DNA from: Streptomyces griseiscabiei | GTDB taxonomy: Bacteria; Actinomycetota; Actinomycetes; Streptomycetales; Streptomycetaceae | Direction: 5' to 3' | Assembly (NCBI RefSeq): GCF_020010925.1 | Contig: NZ_JAGJBZ010000001.1 | Span: 2,604,001-2,668,000 of the forward strand | DNA: 64,000 nucleotides | Notes under the pieces: generated by a model | Database searches by the model: none | What the model was told of the DNA's origin: nothing | What the model saw: only the letters and a program-made list of their open reading frames with translations | Shown here: positions 35,799-45,271 of the stretch, one piece after another | Layout: every line of letters begins with the position of its first letter | Numbering within the stretch: position 1 is the first letter of the stretch | Program-made: the position numbers and the translations under genes

Positions 35799-36374
35799 TC
35801 AGCGGTTGCGTAGTGCGGCCAGTGTGTTGTCGAGGTCGGCGGCGCGGGGGCGGTTGTGGGGGAGCTTGGCGAGCATGGCGGCCATGCCGCAGGTGTTGGT
35901 CAGGGCGGAGTAGACCAGACCGCCCGCGATGCCGGCGGAGATGAGCTGGAAGGCGGGGTGGACGACGAGCCCGAGCAGCAGGCCGAGCAGCACGGTCACT
36001 CCTGCGGTGAGCCTCACCTGTCGCTCCATTCCCCAGGTGGCGCGGGAGGCGCCCTGGGGGCGGTGGAGCTCGTGGCCGTCGGCCGCCCAGGCACCGGTGC
36101 CTCCTGACAGGGTGGCGGTGGTGACGCCGTTCTCTGCGAGGATCTTGCAGGCGTTCTCGGAGCGGGCGCCCGAGGCGCAGACGACCAGGACGTCGCCGCG
36201 GTCGGTGGCGTGACGGATGTCGGGCAGCGCGCGCCGGATCTGGTCGAGGGGGATGTTGAGCGCGCCGGGGAGATGACCGCCGGCGTATTCGCCCGGGGTG
36301 CGCACGTCGATGATGGTCAGTTCGTGCAGGCGGGTGCGCGCCTCGTCGGTGGCGAGGGCCGTGGGTGTGGTCAT
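35799..36374 (-). CDS. Membrane rhodanese (YgaP-like: rhodanese + DUF2892 anchor)
   Basis: The ~191-aa protein has a rhodanese domain (ELTIIDVRTPGEYAGGHLPG) with the active-site loop CASGARS, then two TM helices of the DUF2892/YgaP type (LTAGVTVLLGLLLGLVVHPA, LISAGIAGGLVYSALTNTCG). Such proteins move sulfane sulfur to cyanide or thiols at the membrane face. ATG 36374 is better spaced from AAGGATG than ATG 36386. It is the last gene of the minus-strand sulfur operon 39016-35799, ending at a strong terminator. Confidence 0.88.
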   Translation of the reverse strand: MTTPTALATDEARTRLHELTIIDVRTPGEYAGGHLPGALNIPLDQIRRALPDIRHATDRGDVLVVCASGARSENACKILAENGVTTATLSGGTGAWAADGHELHRPQGASRATWGMERQVRLTAGVTVLLGLLLGLVVHPAFQLISAGIAGGLVYSALTNTCGMAAMLAKLPHNRPRAADLDNTLAALRNR

Positions 36375-36510
36375 GGCAGATGTCATCCTTGTGTGTCGGA
36401 GTGTGCTGAGCTTGATCTGGCGGGAGCCGGACTGAGGGCGGTCCTGAGATGCGCGGTGGGGCTGGAGAAGCTCTCCTGGTCCTGGTCTGAGCCGGTCGCG
36501 GCCCTCGTGT

Positions 36511-37254
36511 TCAGACGATCACGTCAACGAGCATGAAGGCCGCCACTGCCAGCAGTACGCCGGCGAAAACTCTCTGAAGAGTGGTGCCGGAGATCTTCGT
36601 CGCGAGGCGTTTGCCGTCCCAGGCTCCGAGGATCGCGGCTCCGGTGAAGGGGCCGATGACCTCCCAGTGGAGCCCGCCACCGGTGCCGGTGCGAGCGGCG
36701 AGCGCGGCGAGGGAGTTCACCGTGATGACGAGCAGGCTGGTGCCCACCGCCCGCCGCATGGCCAGTCCCAGGACGCCCACCAGGGCGGGCACGGCGAGGA
36801 ATCCCCCGCCGACCCCCAGAAAGCCCGTCACGGCGCCGAGTCCGGCACCGGCGCCAGCCGCCCTGCCGGGACGGATCCGGTCCGGCGGCCCGGACGCGGA
36901 CGGACGCAACATACGCAGAGCCGCCAGCGCGGCGATGACCGCGAACGCCGCCGTCAGCACCGCTTCGGGCAGGCGCCCTGCAACAGCTCCGGCGAGAAAG
37001 GCGGGGACGATGCCCGCCGCAGCGAACAACGCCCCTGTCTTCCATGCCACGTTCCCGCCGCGGGCGTGGGCGTACAGGGCGGTGGCGGAGGTGGCGGTGA
37101 CGATGATCAGGCTGGCGGTGGTGGCGGCGGCCGGGGTGAAGCCGAGCAGATAGATCAGTGCCGGTACGGCAAGGACGCTGCCACCGCCGCCGAGGGCCCC
37201 GAGCGCGAGACCGATGACGGCCCCGGCGATGAGGGCGAGAACGAGTACGGTCAC
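36511..37254 (-). CDS. TauE/SafE (TSUP) family sulfite/organosulfur exporter
   Basis: The 247-aa polytopic protein (~8 TM) starts VTVLVLALIAGAVIGLALGA and has the paired glycine-rich motifs of the family, LGALGGGGSVLAVPAL and TGFLGVGGGFLAVPALV, one in each half. GTG 37254 overlaps the stop of the preceding rhodanese (GTGA), showing translational coupling. In comparable operons it is thought to export sulfite or thiosulfate made when persulfides are oxidised. Confidence 0.88.
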   Translation of the reverse strand: MTVLVLALIAGAVIGLALGALGGGGSVLAVPALIYLLGFTPAAATTASLIIVTATSATALYAHARGGNVAWKTGALFAAAGIVPAFLAGAVAGRLPEAVLTAAFAVIAALAALRMLRPSASGPPDRIRPGRAAGAGAGLGAVTGFLGVGGGFLAVPALVGVLGLAMRRAVGTSLLVITVNSLAALAARTGTGGGLHWEVIGPFTGAAILGAWDGKRLATKISGTTLQRVFAGVLLAVAAFMLVDVIV

Positions 37255-37616
37255 GCTATCCGGCCGCTGTTCCCGCGTTCGTCGACGACCGGGTGCCCGG
37301 CGGCGGCCCACGCGTTCATACCGCCCTCGACGTCCACCACCTGCGCTCCGCGGTCGGTGAGGAGCTTCGCGGCCTGCTGGGAGCGGTGTCCACTGCGGCA
37401 GATCACCACCAGCGGACGGCCCTGCGCCTCGGCGGGCAGGATGGCGCCGGCGACCAGGTTCGTCAGCGGTACGTGGATGGCGCCCGGGGCGTGGCCCGAG
37501 TTCCATTCGGGCTTCTCGCGGACGTCCAGCAGGACGGCGTCAGGCCGGTCGCCGCTGGTACGGCTGTGTGCCTCGTCGACCGTGACACGGGGCCCGTTTC
37601 GGCGAAAGAGGAACAT
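37251..37616 (-). CDS. Small single-domain rhodanese
   Basis: The 121-aa protein (VTVDEAHSRTSGDRPDAVLL, then DVREKPEWNSGHAPGAIHVP) carries the catalytic loop CRSGHRS and ends NAWAAAGHPVVDERG. ATG 37616 has AAGGAAG upstream. It is the second gene after the dioxygenase fusion (35 bp gap) and overlaps the exporter's start. Role: cytoplasmic sulfurtransferase feeding sulfane sulfur between glutathione/mycothiol-type carriers and the dioxygenase (inference). Confidence 0.9.
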   Translation of the reverse strand: MFLFRRNGPRVTVDEAHSRTSGDRPDAVLLDVREKPEWNSGHAPGAIHVPLTNLVAGAILPAEAQGRPLVVICRSGHRSQQAAKLLTDRGAQVVDVEGGMNAWAAAGHPVVDERGNSGRIA

Positions 37617-37651
37617 CACACGCTTCCTTCCTTGCGGGAGATCGGCCGAAC

Positions 37652-39016
37652 TCAGGCGGAGGCCAGGGGCAGCCCGGCATCCGCCGCGGCGTCGAAGGCG
37701 TCGTCGACGGCGACCACCTTGCGGCCGGCGGCATCGAGGAGGGAGGCGGCGATCGCCGCGCGCATCCCGCCGGCGCAGTGCACCCACACCGTCCCGTCCG
37801 GCACCTCGCCGATACGGCCGTGCAGCTCGTGGATCGGGATGTGGACCGAGCCGTCGATGTAGCCGCCTACGCGCTCCGAGTCCCGGCGCACATCCAGGAC
37901 GACCACCTCGTCGCCGCGCTCGCGCACCTGGGCAAGGTCGGCGAAGCGGGCACGCGGGAAAGAAGCGAGCCTCTCGCCCTCATGGACCCAGCCGGCCGGG
38001 TCGCCGGTGGCGGCGGCGGCCGGGCGGTCGATGCCTACCCGCGCGAGTTCCCGCTGCGCGGCGCTGATCTGCTCCGGGGTGTCGGCGAGCAGGGTGACGG
38101 GCTTGCCCCAGGGGATCAGCCAGGCCAGGTAGGTGGCGAGCTTGCCCTCGCCCTCGAAGTTGAACGAGCCGGCCACGTGCCCCTCGGCGAAGGCCATGCG
38201 GCTGCGCAGGTCCACCACCCACTCACCGGCGGCCAGCCGGGAGGAGATTTCGCCTGCATCCGCACGCCTCGGCGGGGTGAGGTCGACGGGGGCGGGGCCG
38301 GCGGCGTTGGCCGGGCCCATGTGCGCGTAGTAGGCGGGCACGTCCTCCAGCCCGGCGAGCATCCGCTGAACGAAGGTGTCCACGTCCAGGGTGAGCGCGT
38401 CGTTGCTGGTGCGTTCCTTGCCGATCGTGGTCGCGTCCCCCTCGGCCTGGGCGGAGGAGCAGAAGCTGCCGAACCCGTGGGTGGGCAGCACCGGCACCTC
38501 GTCGTCCAGCTCGGCGGTCAGGCGGTGGGCGGAGGCGTGCTGGGCCCGGGCCAGCTGCTCCGTCAGCCGAGGCTCCACCAGGTCAGGGCGGCCCACCGTA
38601 CCGATCAGCAGCGATCCGCCGGTGAACGCCGCCACGCCGCGCCCGTCCTGCTCCAGGACGTAGGAGGTGTGGTGCGGGGTGTGCCCGGGCGTGGCGATCG
38701 CACGCAGGACCAGACCCGCGTCCACGTCCACGGTGTCGCCATCGGCGACCGGGGTGCGGGCGAAGGACACGTGCGCCGCGGCCGGCACCAGATAGGAGGC
38801 GCCGGTGACGCGGGCCAACTCCAGGCCACCGGTGACGTAGTCGTTGTGCACGTGGGTCTCCGCCACGTACGCGATGCGCACCCCGCGCCTGGCGGCGGCG
38901 GCGATCACCTGGTCGATGTCGCGCGGCGGATCGATAACCACCGCGGCAGCGGCCCCGCCGGCCAGGTAGCTGCGGTTGCCCAGACCCTCGAACTCAAGAG
39001 TGTCGACGAAGAACAC
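37652..39016 (-). CDS. Metallo-beta-lactamase persulfide dioxygenase fused to two rhodanese-like domains (CstB/ETHE1-type)
   Basis: The 454-aa protein has an MBL domain (~1-245) with the iron-binding THVHNDY and a further His in ATPGHTPHH, a degenerate rhodanese (~250-350, VVDLRSRMAFAEGHVAGSFN, no Cys loop), and an active rhodanese (~360-454) with HCAGGMRA. This three-part order is that of S. aureus CstB, which oxidises persulfides to thiosulfate. Where many relatives have TGD as bridging Asp, this one reads FTGGSLLIG. ATG 39016. It is the first gene of the operon, behind tandem TACCC-type operators. Confidence 0.9.
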   Translation of the reverse strand: MFFVDTLEFEGLGNRSYLAGGAAAAVVIDPPRDIDQVIAAAARRGVRIAYVAETHVHNDYVTGGLELARVTGASYLVPAAAHVSFARTPVADGDTVDVDAGLVLRAIATPGHTPHHTSYVLEQDGRGVAAFTGGSLLIGTVGRPDLVEPRLTEQLARAQHASAHRLTAELDDEVPVLPTHGFGSFCSSAQAEGDATTIGKERTSNDALTLDVDTFVQRMLAGLEDVPAYYAHMGPANAAGPAPVDLTPPRRADAGEISSRLAAGEWVVDLRSRMAFAEGHVAGSFNFEGEGKLATYLAWLIPWGKPVTLLADTPEQISAAQRELARVGIDRPAAAATGDPAGWVHEGERLASFPRARFADLAQVRERGDEVVVLDVRRDSERVGGYIDGSVHIPIHELHGRIGEVPDGTVWVHCAGGMRAAIAASLLDAAGRKVVAVDDAFDAAADAGLPLASA

Positions 39017-39043
39017 GACTGCGGCTCCTCCACAAGAACGGTG

Positions 39044-39094
39044 TACCCCGGGGGGTATTCGGCACCTACCCTAACAGGGGTACCCCGGGGGGTA
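39044..39094. promoter_or_regulatory. Three overlapping CsoR/CstR-type operators before the sulfur operon
   Basis: TACCCCGGGGGGTA occurs at 39044-39057 and again at 39081-39094, with TACCCTAACAGGGGTA at 39067-39082 between them. All share the TACCC..GGGTA core with the palindrome at 35354. They lie 28-78 bp upstream of the dioxygenase start, where they would block its promoter. Confidence 0.8.
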
Positions 39095-39155
39095 TTCCTG
39101 TGGTCCTGGACGTCCCCCATATCTCCGGGTGCGGCATTGCGTCCGCTGCGCCGGG

Positions 39156-39169
39156 TACCCGGCGGGGTA
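39156..39169. promoter_or_regulatory. CsoR/CstR-type operator before the DUF302 gene
   Basis: TACCCGGCGGGGTA has the same core as the sites at 35354 and 39044-39094 and lies 44 bp before the GTG of the divergent DUF302 gene, so that gene belongs, or belonged, to the same regulon. Confidence 0.75.
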
Positions 39170-39212
39170 TCAAGGAACCGGGTTTTCCGCCTCACCGAAG
39201 GAGCAGCGCACC

Positions 39213-39610
39213 GTGTCCTACGACCGCACCGTCCGACTGGCCGTCACCGACTTCGACGCCGCCACCGCCGCCGTCCGCCAGGCCTTGGCCGACCAGGGGT
39301 TCGGCATCCTCACCGAGATCGACGTCCAGGCCACGCTGAAGGCCAAGCTCGGCCACGACATGGAGAACTACCTAATCCTGGGCGCCTGCAACCCGCCGCT
39401 CGCCCACCACGCCCTGGAGGCCTACCGCTCCATCGGCCTGCTCCTGCCCTGCAACGTCGTCGTCCGCCGCGACGGCGACCACACGCTCGTCCAGGCCCTC
39501 GACCCGGACACCATGGTCACCTCACCGGCCTGGACGCCCTCAAGCCCGTCGCCGACGAAGCCACCGCCCGACTCGACGCCGCGCTCAGCGCCCTGGCCGC
39601 CACCTGCCCT
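39213..39610 (+). pseudogene. DUF302 protein, frameshifted and cut at the 3' end
   Basis: From GTG 39213 the product reads VRLAVTDFDAATAAVRQALA, DQGFGILTEIDVQATLKAKL and LILGACNPPLAHHALEAYRS, the DUF302 fold often found beside persulfide-dioxygenase and rhodanese genes. After DPDTMV one base is missing (near 39515); the correct continuation LTGLDALKPVADEATARLDA lies in the next frame. After ALSALAAT (near 39600) the sequence turns into the antisense of an aldolase remnant. Only the last few residues are lost, so a single repaired base would nearly restore it. Confidence 0.7.
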
Positions 39611-39622
39611 CTCCCCGGTTCG

Positions 39623-39929
39623 GCATCTGGCCGACCCCGGCACGCGGTGCGCGGATCGTGCCCACGCCTGGCAGCAGGAGAGTGGTGAGCCGGGCCCGTT
39701 TCAGTACGGAGGCCGCGGTCTCGATCCACTCCCAGTCGGTGTGCGAGCCGGGCCCGTAGTTGACCGAACTGCCCGCCAGACCGTCGCCGTGTGCGATCTC
39801 GATCGCGTCCACGCCGGCCTCGTCGAGCGCTGTCACGATGCGGGCGACATCGACAGGGCTGATGCGGTGGCGAACGGCGTGCATGCCGTCCCGGAGGGTG
39901 ACGTCCTGGACGTAGATCTGCGTGGTCAT
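39623..39929 (-). pseudogene. N-terminal fragment of 4-hydroxy-2-oxovalerate aldolase (HsaF/MhpE type)
   Basis: [60 protein letters not shown] and [10 protein letters not shown] are the N-terminal DRE-TIM barrel sequence of the aldolase that splits 4-hydroxy-2-oxo acids to pyruvate and an aldehyde. After GVGTI the frame leaves the family; ~100 of ~340 residues remain. The ATG overlaps the stop of the acetaldehyde dehydrogenase remnant (ATGA), as in intact meta-cleavage operons. Confidence 0.8.
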
Positions 39930-40385
39930 CGGCTGTCCGCCTTCGCTGCGGCGATCCGCTCGGCGACTTGGAGTCCCGCCGCGGTCATGATGTCGAGGTT
40001 GCCTGCGTAGGCGGGCAGATAGTGTGCGGCGCCCTCGACCTCCAGGAACACCGACACCTGATGGGTGGGGCGCCGGGTGCCGGCTTCGAGCAGGGTGTCC
40101 AGTGGCTGGTCGCCGGGGATCTCGGTGATCTGCGTCTGCTGTTTGAGCCGATACCCCGGGACGTAGGCCGCCACGTCGGCCACCATCTTCTCGATGCTCT
40201 GCCGGATATCGGACCAGGCGGCCGGGTCGGGGGCGTCGACCAGGACGAAGACCGTGTCACGCATGATCAGCGGCGGCTCGGCGGGGTTCAGGACGATGAT
40301 CGCCTTGCCGCGCTGTGCGCCGCCGACCTTCTCGATCGCTCCGGCGGTCGTCGTGGTCTCGGATCGCACGAAGGCGCGGCCTGCT
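39926..40385 (-). pseudogene. C-terminal fragment of acetaldehyde dehydrogenase, acylating (HsaG/MhpF type)
   Basis: [60 protein letters not shown] and [20 protein letters not shown] are the C-terminal half of the CoA-acylating dehydrogenase that channels the aldehyde from the aldolase. The NAD domain and catalytic Cys are missing (junction near 40385). With KstD and the C-C hydrolase at 3-6 kb, these are genes that sit together (kstD-hsaEGF) in actinobacterial steroid loci. Confidence 0.8.
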
Positions 40386-40621
40386 CGCGACTTTGGGTGA
40401 GCGAGCCGTGGCGGAGGCACGGCTGATGTTCCCGCATCAGCCTCCAAGCGCACGAGTCCGGCTGGACGCCCTCGGACCGAGCCTGGCGGACGAACTGGCA
40501 CGGATGCACAGAAGGGCTCCGTTCCGCGGCAGCACGGCTCTCAGATCGTCGTTCTCCACGGACCTCAGACGATCCTGCTTTCCTACCGCAGGAGGTGAGC
40601 AGAGCCCGATGCGAGCATTTC
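40386..40621. other. Short stretch of unknown origin between two remnants
   Basis: It joins the acetaldehyde dehydrogenase remnant to the lutC remnant. I recognise no gene, transposon end or strong repeat in it; it may be inserted DNA or noncoding material left after deletions. Confidence 0.35.
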
Positions 40622-41260
40622 CTACTCGCCATTCCTGTTCACCGGGATCACTTCCAGGGTGCGCGAACCGTGCACCCCCTCGACCCGGTCCAGCCCGACG
40701 TCGCTGGTCGCTGAAGAACCGGAGATCCACGTCAACGGACTTACCGGTTCGAGGCGTTCGAGGCCCTGCGGCACCGCGGAGACGACCTGGTCCGGGACCC
40801 GTACGACGCAGATGCGCTGGTCGGGCATGAGCGTGATGCGGCGGCGGCCCTGGCCGGGGGAGCCGTCGAGGACGACGGTGCCGGACTCGGCGACGGCCAC
40901 CGCGCACGCCGTCACCACACTGTCGATCCGGTCCAGCTCGTGCGGGGTGCTCGGCCCGGTCCGGGACCTGCTCGGCGTCGGCGTCCGCGAGCCAGGACTG
41001 CTCCAGCCCCGACGGCACCAGGACCGTCTGGAACCCCGCGCCGCCGGCATCCCGGCGAGCGTCGCGGGCAGGTCCGCTGCGGTGCAGTGGTGCACGATCG
41101 CCCGGTAGTCGGCGAGGTTCTCGGCCAGGAGGTCCGCCGTCTCCTCGACGCCGCGGTCCCCGTGCTCCCGCAGATACGTCCGCTCGATCGGAGCGTCCTC
41201 GCCCGAGACATCGGACAGCGCGCGCCGCACCCGGCCCAGGATCCGCTCCCTGCTGCTCAC
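40622..41260 (-). pseudogene. lutC: LutC/LUD-domain protein with compensating frameshifts
   Basis: From GTG 41260 the frame gives RERILGRVRRALSDVSGEDA and ETADLLAENLADYRAIVHHC, then the family sequence moves to another frame for ~25 residues (TVLVPSGLEQSWLADADAEQ, near 40980-41040), and returns as HELDRIDSVVTACAVAVAES, GTVVLDGSPGQGRRRITLMP and SDVGLDRVEGVHGSRTLEVI. The two shifts cancel, so a full-length ~212-aa chain could be made with a scrambled middle. LutC is a subunit of L-lactate oxidation (LutABC). GTG overlaps the lutB stop. Probably non-functional, since lutB is broken. Confidence 0.7.
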
Positions 41261-41880
41261 TTCGAGCCCCCCTTCTCCGAGCGGCCGCCGTCGGTCCGCG
41301 GCCACCAGTCGCGGAACGGCTCCACGGGTAGGGCCGGAAGATCCCGGGTACCGCTCCAGGCCTGCCCGGCCCCGGAAGCGAACGCGGATGCAGCCGCCGG
41401 GTGCGCGAGGTCGGCCGCTGTCCGGTGCGCAGGACACCGGGGCGGGCGAACGCCCAGCGGGCCGCCCGCATCGCCGCCCGCTCGGCCGCGTGCCCCTTGG
41501 CGGGCTTGAGCACCACCTTGTTGCCCTCGCGGACCACCAGCCCGCCCTGAACGACCCGTTCCCGCAGATGCACCAGCACCTCGGGGATGTCGATGGCGAC
41601 CGGGCAGACCTTGTAGCAGGCCCCGCACAGCGAGGAGGCGTACGGCAGCGGGGCGTCGATCTCGCTTTCCGTGCCGCGCAGTTGGGGGCTGAGGATCGCA
41701 CCGATCGGGCCCGGTTAGACCGAGCCGCAGGCGTGGCCGGAAGCGTGGCCGCAGGCCCACTCGTAGACCGGGCAGACGTTGAGACAGGCCGAGCAGCAGA
41801 TGCAGTGCAGGGCCTGGCGGCCGACCTCGTCGGCGACGGAATCGGAGCGAAGCGGCCGACTTCGAAGAATCGGCACGCTC
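41257..41880 (-). pseudogene. lutB: LutB iron-sulfur protein, 5'-truncated with stop and frameshift
   Basis: ALHCICCSACLNVCPVYE and SLCGACYKVCPVAIDIPEVL are the two CxxCxxCxxxCP cluster-binding motifs of LutB. Between them GSV-stop-PGPIGAIL has TAA where Tyr is expected (near 41716). After VREGNKVVLKPAKGHAAERA, another frame change near 41390 is needed to reach the last residues and the stop at 41257. The N-terminal ~290 residues (LUD-type region) are missing beyond ~41880. No lutA is present. Confidence 0.7.
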
Positions 41881-42029
41881 AACAGGAACCGGGTCCAACG
41901 CCCGCGCGGATCACCCCCTGCAGGAGACAGGCATACTCGAATCCCGAACGTTGATAGTTTTCTGATGTGGACCACTTCCAGATCGGCGTGCGGTCAACTC
42001 CTGGCGCCGCCCACACGCCGATGGGCTCC

Positions 42030-44300
42030 TCAGTACCGTCGTGCACCCGCGCCGCTCACCGGGGCTGCCGCCCGGTCGGCGTCGCGCGGCTGCCGTGCCG
42101 CCCGATCCCATCCCGCCGGCCCGGACGCCTGCGTCAGCCTGCTCGTCAGTCGCTCCCCCTCGATGTCCATGTCCGGCAGCGCTCGGTGCAGGAACCGGGG
42201 CAGCCACCATGCCTTACGGCCCAGGACCGCCATCACGGCGGGGACAAGCGTCATCCGGACAACGAACGCGTCCAGGAGCACGCCGACGCCGAGCGCAAAG
42301 CCCATGCCTTTGATGACCTGCATGTCGGCGAAGACGAACGACCCGAACACCGCGATCATGATCAGCGCGGCAGCGATCACGACCTTCGCGCCGTGCCCGA
42401 ATCCGCGGACCATCGCCTCGACCGGCGGCAGCCCATGGGCGTACTCCTCCCGCATCCGGGAGACGAGAAAGACCTCGTAGTCCATAGCGAGGCCGAAGAG
42501 GATGCCCACCAGCAGCATCGGCAGGAAACTCAGGACCGGGCCGGTGGTCTTGATGCCGAGCAGGTCGGAGAGCCAGCCCCACTGGAACACCGCCACCAGC
42601 GCGCCCAGCGAAGCACCGAGGGACAGCAGGAACCCCAGGGCCGCCTTGAGCGGGACGGCGAGGGCGCGGAACACCACGACGAGGAGGAGGAGCGCCAGGC
42701 CCATCACCAGCAGGCAGTACACGGGCAGGGCGGAGGAGAGCTTGTTCGCCACGTCGATGTTGACGGCGGTGGTGCCGGTGACATTGATCTCGGTGCCGCT
42801 GTTCTTCTCCACGGCGCCTCGGGCGTTCCGTATCTCTGCCAGGACCCGCTTGGTCGTCTCGGTCTCCGGGCCACCGGTGGATGTGACGCTGAGCAGTGCC
42901 GCATGACCGGACTCGGCACGGACCGCGGGGGTCACGGAGGCCACCCCAGGCAGGTCCCGCACCACACCGGCCATGCGCTCGGCGGCCGGGACGACCTCCG
43001 TCCTTTCACCCTGTACCAGCACGACCAGCGTGCCGCTGTAGCCGGGGCCGAATCCGTCGTCCACGAGCTTCTGTGCCCTGCCCGCGGAGGTGTCGGGATC
43101 CTGCGTGCCGCCGAGCCCCAGTCGGAGATCCGCCGCAGGGACAGCGAGGACGCCCAGGCCCACCAGAGAGACGAGCAAGACGCTCCACCGGCGGCGGGCC
43201 ACCATGGCCGCCCAACGCTGCCCTGCGGGCTGACGTGCCGAGACGGGGGCGCGCTCGACGGAACGACGCAGGACGGGGACCGTGCTGGTGGCGATGTTCC
43301 GTCCCATCAGGCCGAGTACGGCCGGCAGCAGTGTGACGGCGATCGACACGGAGACGACGACCGTCGCCGCAGCACCCAGTCCCATGACGGTAAGGAACGG
43401 GATGTTCACCACGGAGAGCGCGGCCAGTGCGATGACGACGGTCGCGCCGGCGAAGACGACCGCTCCACCGGCCGTCCCGGTCGCCAGGCCGGCCGACTCC
43501 TCTGGTTCCATGCCCGCCCTGACCTGGGTCTGGTGCCTGGAGACGATGAACAGGGCGTAGTCGATGCCCACGGCCAGGCCCAGCATCACGGCGAGGATCA
43601 CCGAGGTGCTGTCCATCGTGACGACGCTGGTCAGACTCAGCAGGCCGAGCACACCCACGGCAACCCCGACGAGCGCGGTCGCGACGGGAATGACCGCGGC
43701 ACGCAGGGAGCGGAAGACGAAGACCAGAATGCCCAGGGCGATGAGCACGCCCACGGCTTCCCCGGGGCCCATCACCTTGACCTCGACCTTGGAGAAGGCG
43801 TCTCCGCCGATCTCCCCGGTCAGCCCCTCGCGACGTGCCTCGGCCACGAGTCGCTCGACGCCGTTGGTGGTCGCCTCGGAAAGGGTGCCGGTCTTGTCGG
43901 TGGTGAAGGTCAGTGCGGCGATGCCCGTCCGGCCGTCGGCCGAGACCGTCCCCGACGACGCGGAGGGTGCGGTGACCGACCTGACGCCCAGAACATCCGC
44001 CGCCTCATCGACCGTTCGCCGTACGATGCGGGCCACGTCGCCGGTCGTGAGGGTCTCACCGCGTGGGGCCCGAAAGACGATCCTTCCGGTGAGGTGGGAC
44101 TGGTCGCTGGGGAACTCTGCCTGCACGACGTCGAGCGTGCGCTGGGCCTCGGTACCCGGGATGGTCGTCGAGGTGGTGAACGGCTTCATCAGGCCGAGGG
44201 CCGCCAGGACCGCGACGAGCAGCAGTACGGACCAAGCGCCGATGACGGACCATTTCCGCCGGTAGGCGAAACGGCCCAGGCGGTACAGCAGGGTGGACAC
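42030..44300 (-). CDS. MMPL-family (RND-type) membrane transporter
   Basis: The 756-aa protein starts LLYRLGRFAYRRKWSVIGAW and has the MMPL arrangement of 12 TM helices in two halves, each TM1 followed by a large extracytoplasmic domain and a five-helix block (SVILAVMLGLAVGIDYALFI and GILFGLAMDYEVFLVSRMRE contain the DY pairs of the proton relay). Such Streptomyces proteins export lipids, siderophores or antibiotics. GTG 44300 has GGGAG 8 nt upstream. It is divergent from a two-component system, its probable regulator, across 242 bp. Confidence 0.93.
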   Translation of the reverse strand: MSTLLYRLGRFAYRRKWSVIGAWSVLLLVAVLAALGLMKPFTTSTTIPGTEAQRTLDVVQAEFPSDQSHLTGRIVFRAPRGETLTTGDVARIVRRTVDEAADVLGVRSVTAPSASSGTVSADGRTGIAALTFTTDKTGTLSEATTNGVERLVAEARREGLTGEIGGDAFSKVEVKVMGPGEAVGVLIALGILVFVFRSLRAAVIPVATALVGVAVGVLGLLSLTSVVTMDSTSVILAVMLGLAVGIDYALFIVSRHQTQVRAGMEPEESAGLATGTAGGAVVFAGATVVIALAALSVVNIPFLTVMGLGAAATVVVSVSIAVTLLPAVLGLMGRNIATSTVPVLRRSVERAPVSARQPAGQRWAAMVARRRWSVLLVSLVGLGVLAVPAADLRLGLGGTQDPDTSAGRAQKLVDDGFGPGYSGTLVVLVQGERTEVVPAAERMAGVVRDLPGVASVTPAVRAESGHAALLSVTSTGGPETETTKRVLAEIRNARGAVEKNSGTEINVTGTTAVNIDVANKLSSALPVYCLLVMGLALLLLVVVFRALAVPLKAALGFLLSLGASLGALVAVFQWGWLSDLLGIKTTGPVLSFLPMLLVGILFGLAMDYEVFLVSRMREEYAHGLPPVEAMVRGFGHGAKVVIAAALIMIAVFGSFVFADMQVIKGMGFALGVGVLLDAFVVRMTLVPAVMAVLGRKAWWLPRFLHRALPDMDIEGERLTSRLTQASGPAGWDRAARQPRDADRAAAPVSGAGARRY

Positions 44301-44542
44301 GCGAAGACTCCCGATGGCCGGGGAATGGGAAATGAGCAGTGCCCCGACCGGTGGAGGACGCCAGTCGCCGAGGCCTGCCTTATCCACCGTAGGAACGCCT
44401 CCGGGCCACACTCCGCGAAACGGCCCTTCGGGACCGCTGTTCACACACAACTCCCATGGAACGCGCCACGCGGGTCGGAGACGATCAATTGAGCACCGAA
44501 GGCGGGCAGGGTCCCGCGGCACTGAGGAAAGGGTTGACGCGC

Positions 44543-45271
44543 ATGCCCGACGAGAACGCCGCAGCCGTGGCGGAGTCCGAGCCACCGCTCGGGCGATTGC
44601 TCGTCGTCGACGACGAGCCGGCGATCCTGGACACCGTCGGCCGTTTCCTGCGGTTCATCGGCTACGAGGTCCGGACGGCCGCCACGGTGAAGGAAGCCCT
44701 TGCCGAGGCCCGCGACCACCTTCCCGAGCTCATCCTGCTGGACATCATGCTCCCGGACGGCGACGGCATCGAGGTCATGCGGCGGTTGCGCGCCGACGGC
44801 CTCCCGCACGCGGTTGTCTTCCTCACCGCACGTGACACACGTAAGGACCTGGTCAAGGCACTCGCAGCGGGTGGTGACGACTACGTCACCAAACCGTTCG
44901 GTCTCGACGAGGTGGCCGCCCGGATCGGTGCTGTGCTGCGCCGCACCCGCAGACCCGAGCACGAGAGCTCCGTCCTGCGGGTCGCCGACCTCGAACTCGA
45001 CCCGGCCACCCACTCCGTACGCCGCGGCGGCACTGCGATCGGTCTCTCCCCGACCGAGTTCCGGCTGCTGCGCTACCTGATGCTGCACAGCGGTCGGATC
45101 GTGCCCCGGGCCCAACTCCTCGAACACGTCTGGTCGTACGACTTCAACGGCGACGACACCGTGGTCGCCACGTATATCAGCTACCTGCGCCGCAAACTCG
45201 ACGCGCTCGGTCCACCCTTGATCCACACCCAGCGGGGCATCGGCTACGCCATCCGGGAGCCGGGATGCTGA
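44543..45271 (+). CDS. OmpR/PhoB-family response regulator
   Basis: The 242-aa protein has a receiver domain (LLVVDDEPAILDTVGRFLRF; phosphorylation Asp in LLDIMLPDGDG; Thr in FLTARD; Lys in VTKPFGLDE) and a winged-helix effector (LSPTEFRLLRYLMLHSGRIV, VATYISYLRRKLD). ATG 44543 is preferred, with GAGGAAAGGG upstream. Its 3' end overlaps the kinase start by 7 bp. It probably controls the divergent MMPL transporter. Confidence 0.93.
   Translation: MPDENAAAVAESEPPLGRLLVVDDEPAILDTVGRFLRFIGYEVRTAATVKEALAEARDHLPELILLDIMLPDGDGIEVMRRLRADGLPHAVVFLTARDTRKDLVKALAAGGDDYVTKPFGLDEVAARIGAVLRRTRRPEHESSVLRVADLELDPATHSVRRGGTAIGLSPTEFRLLRYLMLHSGRIVPRAQLLEHVWSYDFNGDDTVVATYISYLRRKLDALGPPLIHTQRGIGYAIREPGC

Noticed and set aside
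41967..44492. 841-codon plus-strand frame opposite the MMPL gene
   Set aside because: His/Gly/Arg-rich antisense frame; the minus strand encodes a complete 12-TM transporter.
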